Shown here: positions 31,458 to 33,134 of the stretch, one piece after another
Layout of the letters: each line of letters starts with the position of its first letter
How positions within the stretch are numbered: the first letter of the stretch is position 1
NCBI RefSeq assembly: GCF_902805925.1
Contig: NZ_CADCUP010000125.1
Location: 1 to 33,134, forward strand
Origin: an uncultured Nocardioides sp.
Lineage (GTDB): Bacteria; Actinomycetota; Actinomycetes; Propionibacteriales; Nocardioidaceae
Direction: 5' to 3'
DNA length: 33,134 nt
Made by a program: the position numbers and the translations under genes
The notes under the pieces: model-generated
Told to the model about the DNA's origin: nothing
What the model saw: only the letters and a program-made list of their open reading frames with translations
Databases searched by the model: none

Positions 31458-32089
31458 CCGGTGTCGTGAGCCGCGTCTTCCTGGCCTCGCGCAACGCCAA
31501 GAAGCTGGCCGAGATGCAGCGCATCCTGGCCGAGCAGGCGCCCGAGGTCGTGGTGGTCGGCCTGGACGACGTGCCGGCGTACGACGAGCCGGTGGAGGAC
31601 GAGCCCGACTTCCAGGGCAACGCCCTGCTCAAGGCCCGGGCGGGGCTCGCGGCGACCGGCCTGCCGTCGCTGGCCGACGACAGCGGACTGTGCGTCGACG
31701 CCCTCAACGGCATGCCGGGCGTGCTGTCCGCGCGGTGGTCGGGTCCGCCCGGTGCCGACAGGCAACGGGCCGACGACCGCAACAACGCACTGCTGCTCCA
31801 CCAGCTCGCCGACGTGCCCGACGAGCGCCGGAGTGCCCACTTCGTGTGCGCGGTGGCGTTCTGCCACCCCGACGGCACCGAGCTGGTGGTGCACGGCCGG
31901 ATGGACGGCCGGGTGCTGCACGAGGTCCGTGGCAGCGGCGGCTTCGGCTACGACGTGCTGTTCGCCGCCGACGGCCACCAGGTGACCACGGCCGAGCTCG
32001 ACGCCGACGCCAAGGACGCGATCTCACACCGCGGCAAGGCGTTGCGCGAGATCGCGCCTCAGGTGGCTGCGGCGCTCGGTGCCGGCTGA
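31454..32089 (+). CDS. rdgB: RdgB/HAM1 family non-canonical purine NTP pyrophosphatase
   Basis: [65 protein letters not shown]; overlaps rph stop. Confidence 0.95.
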   Translation: MTGVVSRVFLASRNAKKLAEMQRILAEQAPEVVVVGLDDVPAYDEPVEDEPDFQGNALLKARAGLAATGLPSLADDSGLCVDALNGMPGVLSARWSGPPGADRQRADDRNNALLLHQLADVPDERRSAHFVCAVAFCHPDGTELVVHGRMDGRVLHEVRGSGGFGYDVLFAADGHQVTTAELDADAKDAISHRGKALREIAPQVAAALGAG

Positions 32090-32905
32090 CCCGCGCGCCG
32101 GCTGATGCCCGCGCCCCAGCCGGCGGCGAGGAAGAGCACCAGCACGGAGTAGACCGCCGCCGGCACGGAGATCTCGGTGCTGTCGAGCACCTCGACGGCC
32201 ACGTAGATCGCCAGCGTGCCGTTGTGCACGCCGATCTCCCGGGAGGAGGCGATCGACTGCGCCTAGATGACGCCGAGCGCCCGCGGCACGACGTACCCCA
32301 CGACGAGGCTGACGTCGGCGAGGTGGTCTTCGATGTCCGCGCGCTGGTCGAGCATGATGCCGACGATCAGCACCGCGAGGATGAGGGCGGAGCCGATACG
32401 CACCGGCCGGTCCATGCGGGCGGGGAACGCGGGGTTCCGCCGGCGCAGGAGCCCGCCCAGGCCGACCGGCACCAGGATGAGCGCGAACACCTTGACGATC
32501 TCCACGAACCGCAACGCGACCTCGTCGCCGCGGTCGTAGCAGGCGATCGCGAGGCCGGTGATAAGCGGCAGCGTGACCATCGAGATGACCGAGTTGATGG
32601 CGGTCAGGGGTGATGTTGAGGGCCACGTCGCCACGGAAGAGTGGCTGAACAGGTTGGCGGTGGTGCCCCCGGGCGACGATGCGAGCAGCACCATGCCGAT
32701 GCCGAGCAGCGGGTCGGAGCCGAAGACGAGCACCAGGCCGAAGCAGACCGCAGGAGGGCGACCAGCCGGCACGCCAGCGCGACCGCCACCGCCTTCGGGT
32801 GCCGCCCCGCGCGCCGGAAGTCGTCGAGCGTCAGGTCCAGGCCGAGGCCGAAGATGATGATTCCAGCGCGAGCAGCAGCCCGACGGTGGTCAGCGCGGAG
32901 TCCAT
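32059..32905 (-). pseudogene. Bile acid:sodium symporter family (BASS/SBF) protein, frameshifted and nonsense-interrupted
   Basis: Fragments in different minus frames: MDSALTTVGLLLAL / IIIFGLGLDLTLDDFRRAGRHPKAVAVALACRLVAL / PAVCFGLVLVFGSDPLLGIGMVLLASSPGGTTANLFSH / LFRGDVALNIT / LTAINSVISMVTLPLITGLAIACYD…GYVVPRALGVI* (TAG 32263-32265) then AQSIASSREIGVHNGTLAIYVAVEVLDSTEISVPAAVYSVLVLFLAAGWGAGISRR. Confidence 0.85.
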
Positions 32906-32942
32906 GGCCGGACCCAAGTGCTGTGGCGCCGCATGCCGGCGG

Positions 32943-32963
32943 CCCCGCCGTGGGGCGGCGGGG
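32943..32963 (-). terminator. Hairpin downstream of the HNH gene
   Basis: CCCCGCCG-TGGGG-CGGCGGGG, 8-bp perfect stem, 5-nt loop, 17 nt past the minus-strand stop at 32980. Confidence 0.5.
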
Positions 32964-32979
32964 TGTCGGGGCGAGGTCG

Positions 32980-33134
32980 TCAACCGGGCCCGGTGCCGGT
33001 GGCGTCGCGGGTGTAGGTGTGGCCGTGGGGGCTGGTCCAGGTGTACGTCGCGGGTCCGGTGCGGTGGTATCGCCAGCGGCCGTGGGTCTTGAGCCGGTGA
33101 TGGGCCCGGCAGAGGGCGGCGAGGTTGCCCGTCG
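32980..33134 (-). CDS. HNH endonuclease (DUF222 / 13E12-repeat-like), C-terminal fragment truncated by window end
   Basis: Minus strand reads TGNLAALCRAHHRLKTHGRWRYHRTGPATYTWTSPHGHTYTRDATGTGPG*; HNH C-terminus NLxxLCRxHHRLKT…WTSPHG. Confidence 0.88.
   Translation of the reverse strand, partial: TGNLAALCRAHHRLKTHGRWRYHRTGPATYTWTSPHGHTYTRDATGTGPG

Noticed and set aside
32267-32539. 90-aa plus-strand ORF over the symporter pseudogene
   Set aside because: Antisense to recognisable symporter segments; Arg/Thr/Ser-rich off-frame composition, no family resemblance.

Overview
High-GC actinobacterial chromosomal window, Nocardioides-like by protein resemblance (inference, no search run). About 30 protein-coding genes are supported. 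The backbone pncB / clpS / DUF2017 ... mec-cysO-cysM ... murI / MBL hydrolase ... rph / rdgB resembles, from memory, the M. tuberculosis Rv1330c-Rv1341 region, with extra modules inserted: NUDIX, MFS, NYN, DUF3152, alkaline phosphatase-like, PAS/GAF/SpoIIE, and a two-component system with an ABC exporter. Flanking genes include YqgE, DUF3039, a DEAD/DEAH helicase, IclR, Lrp/AsnC with hppD, prfC, a 5'-nucleotidase, a Mn catalase, an amino-acid ABC transporter and pncA. The right end holds a decayed bile-acid:Na+ symporter-like gene and the 3' end of an HNH (DUF222/13E12-type) gene. Most notable observations: (1) CysO is encoded with a C-terminal Cys after the Gly-Gly (…AVAGGC*), beside its JAMM protease Mec; (2) a NYN-domain nuclease gene sits between cysO and cysM behind a putative leaderless 5-codon uORF whose stop overlaps its start; (3) -10-like hexamers lie 5-7 nt upstream of many start codons, suggesting widespread leaderless transcription; (4) a 20-bp dyad lies in the divergent two-component/ABC promoter; (5) the Mn-catalase leader is structured. 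No CRISPR array, tRNA, rRNA or intact mobile element was seen.
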